From assembly GCA_014281115.1 (NCBI GenBank), contig JACONQ010000012.1, forward strand, positions 1,178,001-1,242,000: a DNA stretch of 64,000 nucleotides. Direction: 5' to 3'. Shown here piece after piece: positions 12,641 to 23,959 of this stretch. The notes below the pieces were generated by a model that searched no databases, was not told the DNA's origin, and saw only the letters and a program-made list of their open reading frames with translations. The position numbers and the translations under genes were made by a program. Source of the stretch: Laburnicola sp. R22_1 (Eukaryota > Ascomycota > Dothideomycetes > Pleosporales > Didymosphaeriaceae). Position 1 is the first letter of the stretch; the number at the start of each line of letters is the position of its first letter.

Positions 12641-15302
12641 GTTATAAACTAATTATAACTTTAAGCTCTATAGAGCTACTACCTATTTAGTAGACTTAAG
12701 TAAATAAAATCCTATTATAAAACTAAATAAATACGAACTAATACCTATTATATATAATCTAACAAAATCTAAGTAATTACTTCTTTAAAAAAGATTAAAT
12801 CACTTCTTAAGAAGCTTATACTAGTTTCTAATTATAGTAGTTTAATAAGTTAATAAGATAGTATAAGTAGCTATGTAATACTTAGGACTATACTAGCCTA
12901 GATTAGTCTAGCTTTAGTAGGGCGCGCTCTCTAGATCTAGCAGCTTCTTTATTATTAAATAGGGAGAAAATCCTTTTAGTAAACCTACGCAAGCGTTATT
13001 GTTAGGGTTAGTGTGTATAGGCTATAATTAGGGCTACTTAATAGATAGTGCAGCATTTGTAAATAGATTATTAGCTAAATTAGAGCTAGTAGCTAGAGCG
13101 TCTAAATAATTAGTACTATATTAGGAAAATTCCTATAGTAGGGATAAAGGGACTTATAAGTAGTTTAAGGGCTATATCTACTACTCTAGTAAGCGAAACT
13201 AGCAGTTCTAAAGCAATTAAAAAGGCTAAAGAATTAATTACCAAGTGATAAAGCGCGCTAACTTTTATAATTCTAACAATTTGTACTATATAATCTAAAT
13301 AGCCCTACTAGATTCTATAGCTTTAAAGTAGGAAATTAAGTCTAAGCTGGTTACTAATTATTTAATAAAGCATAATGCTTAAGTTGTTTTTAAAGACTGC
13401 TAGTAAGAGCACTAGTATCTACTATTTTTAAGCCTTAATAATTAGCTACTAGCTGTTTAGAATTAATATCTAAGAAGCTACTAGGCAAGGAACTACAATT
13501 AGAACTAACTGAATAACTCTAATCCTTTTAACTAGTAGCGATCTCTTTTTATAGAAAAGTAATAAACTTAGTTAGATTAATAATCTTCTACCTTAAAATA
13601 TCCCTAATCCTTACCTAAGCTAAGTAGCTAATATACTAGACTAACTAGTTAAGTCTAAAACACGTATAGTAAGCTACTCTAAGAGAGAATACTATATAAG
13701 CCTAAGTAAGATAGATTAAGTACTATTTAAGAGAGTGCAAAGCTTACTTATAGTAGAAGTATTAGTATTATACTTTAAAGAGTTACTAGTCTTATAAGTA
13801 ATTTTATTCTTTACTAAGTATGCCTTAGCAATCTAGTGCAAGTAAAGCGAATTTCTACTAATAGGAACCTAAGTAGACTATTGCTTATTAATTATAACCT
13901 TAAAGCTAGGCTAATTAAAATATTAGTTAATTAGCTAATTTAGTATTATGTAACCTTACTATATAGCTAGACTAGTCTAAGCAGCACTATACTAAGGACC
14001 CTAACTAGGCAGATTATAATTAAGCACTAATATAGAATAACTTGTGTTATAAGTTAGAAGCGCTTACTTAGTAAAATCTAGTTAAGTAAAATTAATTAGA
14101 CTTATAGAAATATTCTTAGCCTAGATAGAAGCGCTAAGACCTTCTAAGAAAGACTAGTAATTATTACTCTTATCTAAGAGCAGAGTAGGAGACAGAGCAC
14201 TATCTTTCTTTATCTTCTTTTTACTTAAACATATCTTTAGGCATTCTTTAAAACTTTTAATAAGATTAATATAAAAAGATTAGTACTATAAAAATTAATA
14301 AATAGTTAACTAAATACATATAATTATATACTAAAGTGCTATTTGCCTAATATTAAATAAACCTATAAGCTTTATCTTTAAGCTTCTTAGGCCTTAAGAA
14401 CGTTAGTAAAGAAGAATTACTAAAAATAATTAGGTTTCTATATAATAGCTTATATATATATCTAGACGCGTAATAATAATATTAGATATTTAAGTATTTA
14501 GTTAATATATTCTTAAAATATCTACTATTTAAGCTACTAGAGAGATAAGATCTAAGGTATATAATATATAGATACCTACGCTTAGGGCTATATAATTAAT
14601 TAGAGGCTAAACTAAGCTTATCTTTCTTAATCTTCTTATTTTTAAGAGTTTTGGGCTTGTTCTTAGACTTAGAGCCGCTTAAAGAAGTAGCTTTAGAGGA
14701 ATTTTAATTAGTATTCTTTAACTATAAAGACCTCTTATAAAATTAGGAAAAGTTCTTAATTTGCTTAGAATGCTTAGACAATTAGAATTAATTCTACTTC
14801 TAGGTTTTTGCCTTCTTCTTATATATTCCCTTCTTTAAGGAATTAGGAGTAATTTTTACTAAGAGCCTTATTTAATAGATAATTAGAACGGCGCCTCGCA
14901 AGTTAATTAACCTAATCTTATATTTTTTAGCCTTCTATTTGCGCTTCTTTTAAATAAGCTTTGCTTAAAACTTTATAGACACGTTAATTAGTGCGTTTTA
15001 TATATACTAGTTAGTAGTCCATAATAATTAAAGTAAGAAATAGAAAATAGGGACAATTAACTTACTCCTATAGAAGACTTAACTAGAGAAACTAAGTAAA
15101 AAGATAGAGAGTAGATAAGCAGAGTTTTATTTTTAATAAAAGGCTATTATAGGCTTATATAACAATAAACGCTTAAATTATACTATAGTAAATAATTAGT
15201 TGCTTAGCTAGGTACTTAATCTGCAAGCTAATTAAAGGTAGAATTATTTTAAGCCTTATTATATAAGCAGGCGCGCTGCTTACGCAGCCTATCTAGGGGG
15301 TA
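12641..15302. other. 2.65-kb copia 3' extension of unknown content
   Basis: It lies between the end of copia RNase H and the 3' LTR, where most copia elements have only 100-300 bp. The minus strand shows a Lys/Ser/Asn-rich stretch (about 14,900-14,400, GSKSKNKPKTLKNKK) with mostly RIP-type stops, which suggests an antisense frame or a nested fragment. No element ends or known domain were recognised. Confidence 0.4.
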
Positions 15303-15488
15303 TATTATAGAAATAAGGCTCTAACTAGATGCAATTATGTGCCTATAATTATATAAATAGTACTATTTTAGCCCTACTCCTTTTCTATAACCGTATATAT
15401 AGTCTAGCCCTTTAGCTTCCTTTCTTATATAGTAATCTTATCTAATTCGCTTACTAAATCTAAGATTCCAACTTGTTTTCCTTTAACA
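15303..15488 (+). repeat. 3' LTR of copia element
   Basis: Starts TATTATAG (RIP form of TGTTGTAG), ends TTTAACA, and is followed by the TACTA target duplication. Confidence 0.85.
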
Positions 15489-16059
15489 TACTAGTATAAC
15501 TAGCTAGGGGCCTCTAAATAGCTTAGGAATCCTTACTATCTTTCCACCTATAGGTAGCAATTTTAGTTTAGCATCTATATTTTATAGTTAAAATTATAGT
15601 TTATTTAAATTAATTAGTTTAGTAGCTTCTATATAAGCTACTAGATTAGAGTAGTCTAGTAGTACGTATTTAAAGCCTTATTATCTAACAAATTACCTAC
15701 CTCTATATTAGAGTAGTAGGTAATACTAAGTTTATTTAAATTAAGATTATTTTCTACTTTTATATTTGCTTATATAGTTGCCTTAGAGTAGTAGCGTAAG
15801 TGTAGGCCTCTAAGTTTTTTATTATAGTTAAAGTAGGCGTTATGCTTTATATACTATACTTTAGTCTAATTATAGAGAGTTATAAAGAAAAAAGTAGGTC
15901 TAGAATAGAGTGTTTATTTTCTAGTTACTATATATAAGGGTGTTAATCTAAAGGGTAGTACCTTATAAAAAGTTTTTATATGCGCCTAAAAAGGGTTTAT
16001 TATACTATTATTATAGAGAGTATAGCTAGCTATAGTTATCTAGTGTTTAATTACTAGGT

Positions 16060-16460
16060 AGTTAATATTACGGTTTTTTTATCTCTCTCTAAAGTATTAA
16101 CTTAAGACTCCTAGTTAACTTTAGTTATAATTCGTTCTTCTAGGTCTTTATATCTAGTTTATTTTCCTAGCTAGGCTCTTAAAAGCCTATAGAAATATCT
16201 AGGTAACTATTTTATTAGAGAGAAAGAGCTTATAAAACTTTTTACGTGCCTATTAGAAAGTAAAGGAATTATAGTAAGTCTCTTCTAGAAATTTAAAAAG
16301 TGCTTTAAGTCTATAATTTTCTTAGAGGGCCTAATTTATTTAATACTAATTTTATACTACCTTTTAAGGCGCGCCTTTAAGGCAGCTAAGGATAGCTTTT
16401 ATAAGGTTATCTTAATCTTTTTCATTATTATTACCTTAGTAATAGTCTGCATTTATATAG
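16060..16460 (-). pseudogene. Gag-like fragment of the gypsy element
   Basis: The minus strand reads a helical, charged segment including FKFLEETYYNSFTF, ARKKFYKLFLSNKIVT and AFKSLARKINQISKDLEERI. The spacing resembles the retrotransposon Gag family (alternating aromatic and Leu positions, a Q-x3-D/E-like tail). TAA/TAG codons interrupt it. It lies upstream of the protease on the same strand, as expected. Family assignment is by pattern only. Confidence 0.5.
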
Positions 16461-18005
16461 ATCTTATTACGTATATCTTCTAGCTAATCTTTAATACTAG
16501 GGCTAAGTTAACCTTTTCTATAGTACTTATTAATATTAGGTAGCTTTATAGAGTGTTCTAGCTTAAATATACTAGAAATAGCAGAGGCGTGTTTGCCCTA
16601 GGGCATATCTATCTAGGCGCTATTAGTAAGCTTAGTTTATATATATTTAGGAACTAAAGAGTAGTAAAGAATATTATTTAGTTATAGAGTAGATACTATA
16701 AGCTAGAGTAGATAATAGAGTACATATTAAGATACTAGCTAGAGCGTATATTAGAATATAACTAGATAGAATAAGCTCTACTTAGTTATATAAGGGCGGC
16801 GTAAACTATATAGTAGATTCGGTGTTCCTAGGCTAGAGTTTTTTTAGAAATATATAAGTGTGGTACTATAGATTATAAGTATTTTTAATAAAAGGGAGAG
16901 CTTTATTAGAGATAAATAAGTCCTTTTTAATAGCTGCATTATTAGTACTATTAGAGTGGTATTAAAAATTTCCTTTATTATATATATTATAGTGTCAGAT
17001 AACTATACCTTAAGAATAGTAAAAGCTTATTTAAATATATTAGCGCGCTTATATAAAGCCTAAATAATACTTTTCTATTTAGAGTTATTTTTAGACTTTG
17101 TAGTAGCCCTAGCTACTAATTTTAGTAACTTCTTTAAAAGTAGGCCTTAAGAAAAGCAATAATAAGCCTAAAGCTAATAGGTAGTAAGTAATTATATTAT
17201 TTCTAGACTATACTAAAGCAATTAGTCTAGTTTAAATTACGCTAAAAACGCGCTAAACTTTCTAGTAGCTTTAGGTTTAGCTTTACCTTAGTGCTTAAGC
17301 TACTTAAAGTCTATTAGTAAAAATTTATTACCTAGCTAATCTACTTTAAGTGTAGTAAAATATTAATTGTGCTTAGAAGCATTGTAAGAAATTCTTTTAG
17401 GGTAGATCTTTCTAAGTAGTTTAACTATACTCCTCTAATTTATAAGACTAAGAAGGCAACTAGTAGTGTAGTCTTAGAAGTAACTATTAGTTACTTTTCT
17501 TACTTAATAGATAACAGATTACTAGTAGGGTAGAGTAGTGAAATTCTACTATAAGTATTATATAAACTATTGTTAGTAAGGTGTAAGTAAACGTCCCCCT
17601 CTATATTGTCTATTTTAGAACTATCTAGGAGTAGAGAGAACGTAGAAGATATTCTAGGAGTCTCCTAGATTAAAGGGTAGTAGCTTGCTATAGTGTAGGC
17701 AGTAGTAGGATTAAGTAAAGTAGGAGTTATAAAACAAGTATAGTAAATAGACCTAGGGTGACAGGTCTTATATAGTGTGTAAGCTAGCGTATAGTCTAAG
17801 CTAGATAAAATATATAAAACTTTAACCTCTATATTACCATTATAGCCTAACTCTAATCTCCTAGCTCTATATCTTATACTCTTTCTATAATAGCGCTAAA
17901 AATAATTATTAAGTAAGTTAGCTTTATAGAGTATAGTGTAGTAGTTATTATTATTTATTATTTATAATTAGAATATTAGGACTTCTAAAGTGGCCTTTCT
18001 AAATA

Positions 18006-18350
18006 GACCTTAGCGTAGTGTAATAACTATTTAGCACAACTAGTAACTAATAAACTAATACATCCTTACTAACTTATAGTAGGCAAAGAAGTTATATTAG
18101 TAGTCTTATAGACCTTAGGTAGTATAATAACTATCTAGCATAACTAGTAACAAACCTAATACACTCTTACCCACTTATAGTAAGTAGAGGAGTTATATTA
18201 GTAGTCTTATAGACCTTAGTATAGAACTACTACTTAGTATAACTAGTAACTAATAAACTAATACACCCTTATCTACTTATAGTAGGTAGAAGAGTTATAT
18301 TAGTGGTCTTATAGACCTTAGACAATTGCCTAGTATAACTAGTAACTAAT
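18006..18350. repeat. ~102-bp tandem repeat, about 3.4 units, in the gypsy leader
   Basis: The phrase TTATAGACCTTAG recurs at about 18,006, 18,111, 18,212 and 18,314 (periods 105, 101 and 102). AACTAGTAACTAATAA and GTTATATTAGTAGTC sit at fixed places in each unit. The block lies between the gag-like region and the 5' LTR, i.e. in the untranslated leader of the element. Confidence 0.8.
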
Positions 18351-18455
18351 AAGGAAAACTTTCACTAATTTAATCACTCACAGGTAGCATTTTATGGGAG
18401 GAGTAGATATTATATTACTATCTATGGCTAAATAAAAAGATTAATCTTAGAATAA

Positions 18456-18743
18456 TATAAGGGTAGTACACAGCCTTATAGGGCTAACCTATTATAGATA
18501 GCTAGAATAGTTAAAAGAGCTAGTTAAATTAATACTATTTTAAGATAGTGGATAAGAAAGAGATATAGGGCGCTCTTTCTTATATAGAGGGCAGGGTAGG
18601 ATATAGGCCCACGCTAGCTATACGCTAATACTAACTAGGAAAGGCGCCTTTAGAAAGGTAAAAGGCGTAGATAAAGAGAAATAGGGTATAAAAAAAGTAT
18701 TAGGGTGTGCTTAGTAGAGAGGTTAGTATAGGACTATTATATA
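18456..18743 (-). repeat. 5' LTR of gypsy-type element
   Basis: The same 288-bp unit as 4,938-5,225 with RIP-type differences. It is followed by TATGT, one A/G change from the left flank TATAT. Confidence 0.8.
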
Positions 18744-18748
18744 TATGT

Positions 18749-19800
18749 GTGGCGTTATATTAACTACCTAGGAGTAGCATAACAAAGGCTTTTATCTCTA
18801 ATAATATAACAAAAAAAGCAGAGCCCCCTGCTTAGTAATTAAAAAGAGTATAAAAAAGGTAGTAATTATAAAAAAAAGCGTGTTTAAACTGCTAAGCAAG
18901 CTTAGCGGTCATAGCGCGTATAGCTTCTATATACAAAGTTTTTATAAAGAGGTTACTTAGAACTTTAGGGGAGGGATAAAACTTTAGCGCAGCTACGCTA
19001 TAGTTATCTATTCTTTCTCCGCTATTCTAAGTTGTAAACTACTATCTAGATTATTATAAATAACACAAGTTAATATATTTATAGGTATATACTACTATAC
19101 TTATAAGTAGGATAAAAGTAATATATACTAAATATATGTTTATTGCTCTATTACTATATTAAGATTATTTTTAATAAATCTTCTACTGTTTCTCTACGGC
19201 TACGTTCTACTATCTATCTAGGCATTAATATTATTTCTAAAAAAGTACTCGCTGTTACTAAAAAGTATATACTAAAGATTTGTACTACTACTATTAAAGA
19301 GGCTATTAAAGTAACTACGCTAGAGTTCTATTCTATTTAGATACTTATCTAGTGTAAGGGGCGAGTATACTTAACTATCTATAAGGTAGTCCTAGTATAC
19401 TAGTTAGGTTAGCAGCTTATCTAGTTTATAAAAGACTGCAAGATTAGATTTCTACTCTAGTAGATATAATTACTCCTTATTAGTAGTAGAATTATCTAGT
19501 AGGGAATATAAAAGAAGGATAATAAGGTGCTTATTAATAAGCTATAAGATAGTAAGAGCGTTATATAGATCTGTAAGATTCTTCTAGCTATTATTACTAT
19601 TATTGCTATTAAGTTAGCTTATCTAAGCGAGTACGCCGCATAGCGGCGCGAGCAAGAATAACTAATAATGGCGGTAGCGATAAGCAAGGTATAGATAGAG
19701 TGCGAGTAAGTTTAAACTATTATCGCGTTGTTAGGTAGTGTTCGAGATTAGTTTCAACCTTAAGCTAAAAAAACAGATTAAAAAAGGTGTTTAGCAAGCC
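18749..19800 (+). mobile_element. L: ~1.05-kb retroposon ending in the A module
   Basis: It begins with an A module (GTGGCGTTA to about 18,890), continues through a palindrome (GCTAAGCAAGCTTAGC) into a body, and ends GGTGTTTAGCAAGCC. Imperfect flanking repeats GACTATTATATATAT (18,732-18,746) and GACTATTTTATATAT (19,801-19,815) bound it. A plus-strand reading frame with RIP stops can be followed across the body (an open piece at 19,143-19,340, then a phrase like VYLTIYKVVLVYQLG around 19,370-19,420). It is conserved with the copy at 24,212, but I do not recognise the protein. The frame runs away from the constant end, opposite to what a LINE with a constant 3' end would show. Confidence 0.7.
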
Positions 19801-19823
19801 GACTATTTTATATATAGTTTTAC

Positions 19824-19948
19824 CGCATTTTTATAATTACCTTCTTACGCTCTTTTTAATTACTAAGCAGGAGGCTCTGCTTTTTTATTATATTATTTAA
19901 GATAAAAGCCTTTGTCGTCCTACTCCTAGGTAGATAAATTAACACTAC
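19824..19948 (-). repeat. A-module retroposon copy, exact 10-bp flanking repeat
   Basis: ATAGTTTTAC at 19,814-19,823 and 19,949-19,958 flanks the module, which landed in the target repeat of the neighbouring L element. Confidence 0.8.
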
Positions 19949-19958
19949 ATAGTTTTAC

Positions 19959-21177
19959 TTTTTTTTATAAATAAAACTGTATCCCGTAGCTATACTATAG
20001 TAAAAGAAAACCTAGCTATAACCTTTTTATTTAATATACTAGCTCTATAGGATACTATATAAAGATATATAAAAGTAAATAGTTTATAGGCTTATCTATC
20101 TAGTACCCTATAATTCTATTAGCTCTCCATAATAGTAACTTAGTTATATTAGCATAAACTATAGTTAAGGGAGAGACCCTTTGCCGTCGCTAACTATCAT
20201 TCAACTCTCTCTCTTATATAAGAGAGAGCTCTAATCCTGCTATCTGCTCTGCGTAATTTTACTTTAATAATTAAAAAAGTAGTATATTATTTTATTTTAT
20301 TATTATATATTAGTTCAATAATATAAAGTAAGCATCTAATTAGAGGCGAAACTAATAGCTATATATAAAAAGTAGGATAAGATTAAAAATAAAGTTAATT
20401 TAAGAGCTTACTAAGTAGTCCTAGCTAAGTATAAAATTATTACTAGTAAGAAAAAGAGCCCTTTTATACTATAAAGTTATATAAGTAAATAAATTTTTAT
20501 TATAGTAGTATATACAAAGATTTTGCGTAATAGTTATAAAGTAGATTTAAAAAAGCTTAAAACTAATAACTTTAAAAGTAAAACTAATAAGAAAAACTAA
20601 GAGAACTTTTATGATAGTATAGATAGTATAGATTTAACTACTAAGAAGTTAGCAATAGTTATTAATAAGAAATAATTATAAATTTATTATATATATTTAT
20701 TATACTTCTTTACTAATAATTATTAGTTACTATAAGCCTAATTCCTTACTAACCTTATTAACTATAGTAAGAATAATATACTTAATAGGAATAAAGTGTG
20801 TATTAAAAGAAATAATAATAGAAAGTATAAAAAGAAAAATAAGAATAATAAGAAAGAGCTTAAAACTTATTTTTAAAGGCTACTAAATAGGTATAACTTT
20901 AATATTATAAATAAGAGTATAAACTTTAAACATTTTTAAGCTTTAAGAGCTTATATACTAAGGAGGATTTAGATAATAAAGGTGGCTTAGGTGCTAAGAG
21001 GGACGTGGGTACTTAGGGAGTTTTGAATAATAAAAATGTTTTAAATAATAAGAGGAGCTTACATACTAAAAGAGTTTTAGATAATACTTAGCATATAAAA
21101 TAAGATAAGCTAAAGATATAGTTTTACTATAGCTAATTATTATAGCTAATAATTCTATACTAGTTACTAAAAATACT
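19959..21177. other. AT-rich relic sequence without recognisable element
   Basis: No open frame or known domain was found. Around 20,960-21,100 a loose 35-bp periodicity (TTTTAGATAATA-type phrases) suggests a decayed repetitive coding segment. Confidence 0.35.
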
Positions 21178-21191
21178 ACCTATAGTATTAT

Positions 21192-21550
21192 TAAAGATCT
21201 TTCTCGTATTAAGATTCTAACCAAGGTCGAATCCGCACTATACACAGAGAGGACTAAAATAGAAGACACTAAAGCCTAGTACCTAGCACATAGTAGTAGT
21301 AACAAAATATACATAAAATAATAATAATTTTATTATTAATATTTTACACAGTAGTAATAATAATAGTAGTTAATAAATAGTCTACTATCTAGTAAGTAAT
21401 AAAATAGTTAGGTTAGTTACTATTATAATTATTGTCGTTATTATTACTGCGAAAAATATTATTAAAGAAAGTATTAATTATGTAACACAGTAGTTAGTTA
21501 AACAGCCAGTCTGAGATTACGTAATATTACGAATTAATCCTAGGAAAGAG
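21192..21550 (-). mobile_element. D retroposon, internally deleted copy
   Basis: ACCTATAGTATTAT occurs exactly at 21,178-21,191 and 21,551-21,564. Between them, 21,415-21,550 is the reverse complement of the 5' end of the full D copy (about 29,432-29,590), and 21,192-21,410 is that of its 3' end (about 30,470-30,692). The middle 0.9 kb is missing, yet both ends and the target duplication are intact. Confidence 0.75.
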
Positions 21551-21600
21551 ACCTATAGTATTATAGTAATAAGCTAATTACTATTTAAAACTAACTTTAT

Positions 21601-21735
21601 GTGTTATTAAATTATCTACCTAGGGGTAGAACGACAACGACTTTTATCCCAAATAACATAATAAAAAAAGCAGAGCCCCCTGCTAGGTAATTAAAAAGAG
21701 CGTAAAAAGGTGATCATAAAAAAAGCGCGTTCGAA
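21601..21735 (+). repeat. A-module retroposon copy, exact 14-bp flanking repeat
   Basis: AAAACTAACTTTAT at 21,587-21,600 and 21,736-21,749. This copy runs further than most, through AAAAAGCGCGTTCGA into the start of the L body. It is direct evidence that the A repeats are truncated L elements. Confidence 0.85.
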
Positions 21736-21866
21736 AAAACTAACTTTATAATAAAAGGCTATATACTAGTTAAGATTTAAAACTAGTTTATTATTAGTAT
21801 ACTATATACTATATACTATTTCTAGCCTACTTTAATATTAATTAAACACTACTATAGTTAATATTA

Positions 21867-21961
21867 ATACCTTAAAACGCTTTTCTGTATTAATAATAGT
21901 AGGGGAGATAACTGCTATTATTGTAATATTTTATTAGAAACCCCTTAGTAGCAAAAAAACC
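21867..21961 (-). repeat. B-module retroposon copy, exact 13-bp flanking repeat
   Basis: ATAGTTAATATTA at 21,854-21,866 and 21,962-21,974. It begins later in the module (ATACCTTAAAACGC) than other B copies, i.e. it is truncated. Confidence 0.8.
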
Positions 21962-22186
21962 ATAGTTAATATTATAGAATTTAGTTTAATATTTTTTTAA
22001 ACTACTATTCTTTTAAATAACTATTTAACTAATTATTATATTTTTTATTATGCTAATATTCTTAAATACTATATTAAGTACTATACTTATCCTAACATTT
22101 ATTATACAGCTTTATATTAATAAACTAGTTATTTTATTACTAGATACTCTTTTTAAATATAGAATTCTAGCCCTATAGTCTAATAG

Positions 22187-22396
22187 GGTCGGCTTGCCAA
22201 ACACCTTTTTTGACCTTTTTTTTAGTTTGAGGTTAAAGTAGATTGAGATTGCTTAGTAGTTTAAACGCGCTTTTTTTATAATTACCTATTTTACGATCTT
22301 TTTTAATTACTAAGTAGGGGGATCTGGTTTCTTTATTATATTATTTAAGATAAAAGCCTTTGTCGTTCTACGCCTAGGTAGTTAATTTAACAATAC
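22187..22396 (-). mobile_element. L retroposon, internally deleted 210-bp copy
   Basis: It starts GGCTTGCCAAACACC (the non-A end of L), then jumps after about 75 bp to TAGTTTAAACGCGC and a complete A module. Flanks ATAGTCTAATAG (22,175-22,186) and ATAGGCTAATAG (22,397-22,408) match 11/12. Both ends are present and about 0.85 kb of body is absent. Confidence 0.75.
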
Positions 22397-22504
22397 ATAG
22401 GCTAATAGATTAGGAAGTAGAATAATTTGTCTTATTTAATGTTTTTCTTTAAACTTTTAAAAGTTAAAAAATAGATAAAAAAGATATTTACTATATAAAC
22501 TATA

Positions 22505-22617
22505 CAACCTCTTTTTATTAAACATCTTAAAATGCTTTTCTGTGCTAACAATAGTAGGAGAGATAACTGCTATTATTATAATAGTTTTATTAGAAACCTC
22601 TTAGTCACAAAAAAGAA
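22505..22617 (-). repeat. B-module retroposon copy, 15-bp flanking repeat
   Basis: ACTATATAAACTATA (22,490-22,504) and ACTATATAAAGTATA (22,618-22,632), a 14/15 match. Confidence 0.75.
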
Positions 22618-22795
22618 ACTATATAAAGTATATAGTAGTTTACTATTTAATAAGCTAAAGATAAATAAACTTATAATCTATATTAGAATTTTTACTTTTA
22701 TATAAGTATTATTTAAACTATGTTATAAAAGAATATAAAGTACCCTTTTAGTTATCTATATATATTTTATCTTAACTATAGTTATGGTTTTTTTT

Positions 22796-22896
22796 TGCGA
22801 CTAAGAGGTTTCTAATAAAAATATTACAATAATAGTAGATATCTCTTCTACTATTATATACACAGAAAAACGTTTTAAGGTATTAATAAAAAGGGG
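22796..22896 (+). repeat. B-module retroposon copy, exact 14-bp flanking repeat
   Basis: TTAACTATAGTTAT at 22,782-22,795 and 22,897-22,910 flanks a B module from GGTTTTTTTTGCGACTAAG to AATAAAAAGGGG. Confidence 0.8.
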
Positions 22897-22927
22897 TTAA
22901 CTATAGTTATATACTATAATATTCTAA

Positions 22928-23068
22928 AAGCTCGCTTAGCTCGCTTATAATGCACTAACCCCTTTTTATTAACACTATCTTAAAACGCTTTTCTGTATCA
23001 ATAATAGTAGGAGGAATAACTGCTATTATTGTAATATTTTTATTAGAAACCCCTTAGTCATAAAAAAA
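22928..23068 (-). repeat. B-module retroposon copy with part of the L2 body
   Basis: A complete B module preceded by GCTCGCTTAGCTCGC, which resembles the palindromic start of the L2 body. No convincing flanking repeat was found, so ends are approximate. Confidence 0.6.
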
Positions 23069-23851
23069 CAAACCATAATACCCTAGTGTTAACTTTACTA
23101 ATACTTAGCTAATTAGTACTAAGTAATTTTTTAACTACATAAGGTTCTAAGTATATATATAGTATAATAAGCTTGTTTACAAAAAGACTTTTACTTTTTA
23201 ATATAAAAAAGTAAATAGCTATTTTATATTTTATATACTTTTTATAAATATTTAAAACTAAACTTATATAAGTAGTAATTAATAATAACTAGTTCTTTTA
23301 AATAGTAAAGTTACTATATTTTAAACCCTTTTTCTATTTCTTTAGGCCTAGTACTATAATAACTAGCTAATATAGGTTTTACTACATATTTCTAAATAAA
23401 TTCAACACTATTAAGGTAGCTATGCTTAATTATTTTAATAAAGTAATTAAACTTTTTATTTTACTTAACGCGTAGTTTGTAGCTAATTACTTTAGTTTTT
23501 TAGTTATTAATAATTACTATATTAATAATATTTAGTAGCTAAATAAAAAGCTACTTAACTTTATACTAATATATAGTAGCTATACTAGAATATTAATAGT
23601 AGTAAAAGTACTATAGGTTTTTAAGAATATAGAAACTATATAAAAGCTTCTAGCTATTATATATAATAATACTAGTAATAATAGTACTTTAGCTTAAAGC
23701 GTTTAGCATAAACTATTAAAGGAGAATATTACTTAAAACTAAAAAAGAACATAATTCTATATTTTACTTATACTATTAATCTTATAGTTTAAGTTATTAT
23801 TTATTATTTTAAGTTATTAGTGCCTATTAATTTTAACTCTAAAGAAATGTT
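23069..23851. other. AT-rich relic sequence, nothing recognised
   Basis: Long, RIP-like, no open frame and no known repeat module. Confidence 0.4.
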
Positions 23852-23864
23852 ATAGTAGTAATAT

Positions 23865-23959
23865 GTTCTTAAATTATCTACCTAGGGGTAGAACGACAAA
23901 GGCTTTCATCTTAAATAATAGAATAAAAAGGCAGAGCCCCCTACTTAGTAATTAAAAAG
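23865..23959 (+). repeat. A-module retroposon copy, exact 13-bp flanking repeat
   Basis: ATAGTAGTAATAT at 23,852-23,864 and 23,960-23,972. Confidence 0.8.

Larger units (their letters stand above)
7112..15488 (+). mobile_element. Complete Ty1/copia LTR retrotransposon, RIP-inactivated
   Basis: LTRs of 186 bp (7,112-7,297 and 15,303-15,488) are flanked by an exact 5-bp target duplication, TACTA (7,107-7,111 and 15,489-15,493). Directly after the left LTR is GTTATAAGCCTAGCGC, plausible as a RIP-altered initiator-Met half-tRNA primer site. Before the right LTR is a CTAGGGGG polypurine remnant. Domains run in copia order on the plus strand: GAG-pre-integrase, integrase, reverse transcriptase, RNase H. 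At 8,377 bp it is long for the family because about 2.65 kb lies between RNase H and the 3' LTR. It is inserted into the gypsy-type element and carries a nested A-module copy at 12,076-12,200. Confidence 0.9.
4938..18743 (-). mobile_element. Gypsy-type LTR retrotransposon relic (split by copia)
   Basis: Two 288-bp direct repeats (4,938-5,225 and 18,456-18,743) bound this element, with flanks TATAT (4,933-4,937) and TATGT (18,744-18,748). A polypurine tract reading AAAAGGGAGG on the minus strand adjoins the left LTR, so the element is transcribed on the minus strand and the right LTR is its 5' LTR. On that strand come a gag-like segment (about 16,430-16,080) and an aspartic protease with ALIDTSAS (about 7,075-7,050). 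Removing the nested copia leaves about 5.4 kb. I found no reverse transcriptase or integrase motifs in the remaining 1.6 kb downstream of the protease, so it may be a non-autonomous gag-protease derivative or simply too decayed to read. Confidence 0.75.

Noticed and set aside
19143..19340. 65-codon open frame in the AT-rich block as a host gene
   Set aside because: It is part of the L retroposon frame, repeated at about 24,800-24,980 in the other L copy, and continues through RIP stops.
177..23068. A and B repeats as MITEs (short inverted-repeat DNA transposons)
   Set aside because: Their ends are not inverted repeats of each other and flanking duplications are 10-15 bp and variable, unlike the TA or 8-9-bp duplications of MITE families.
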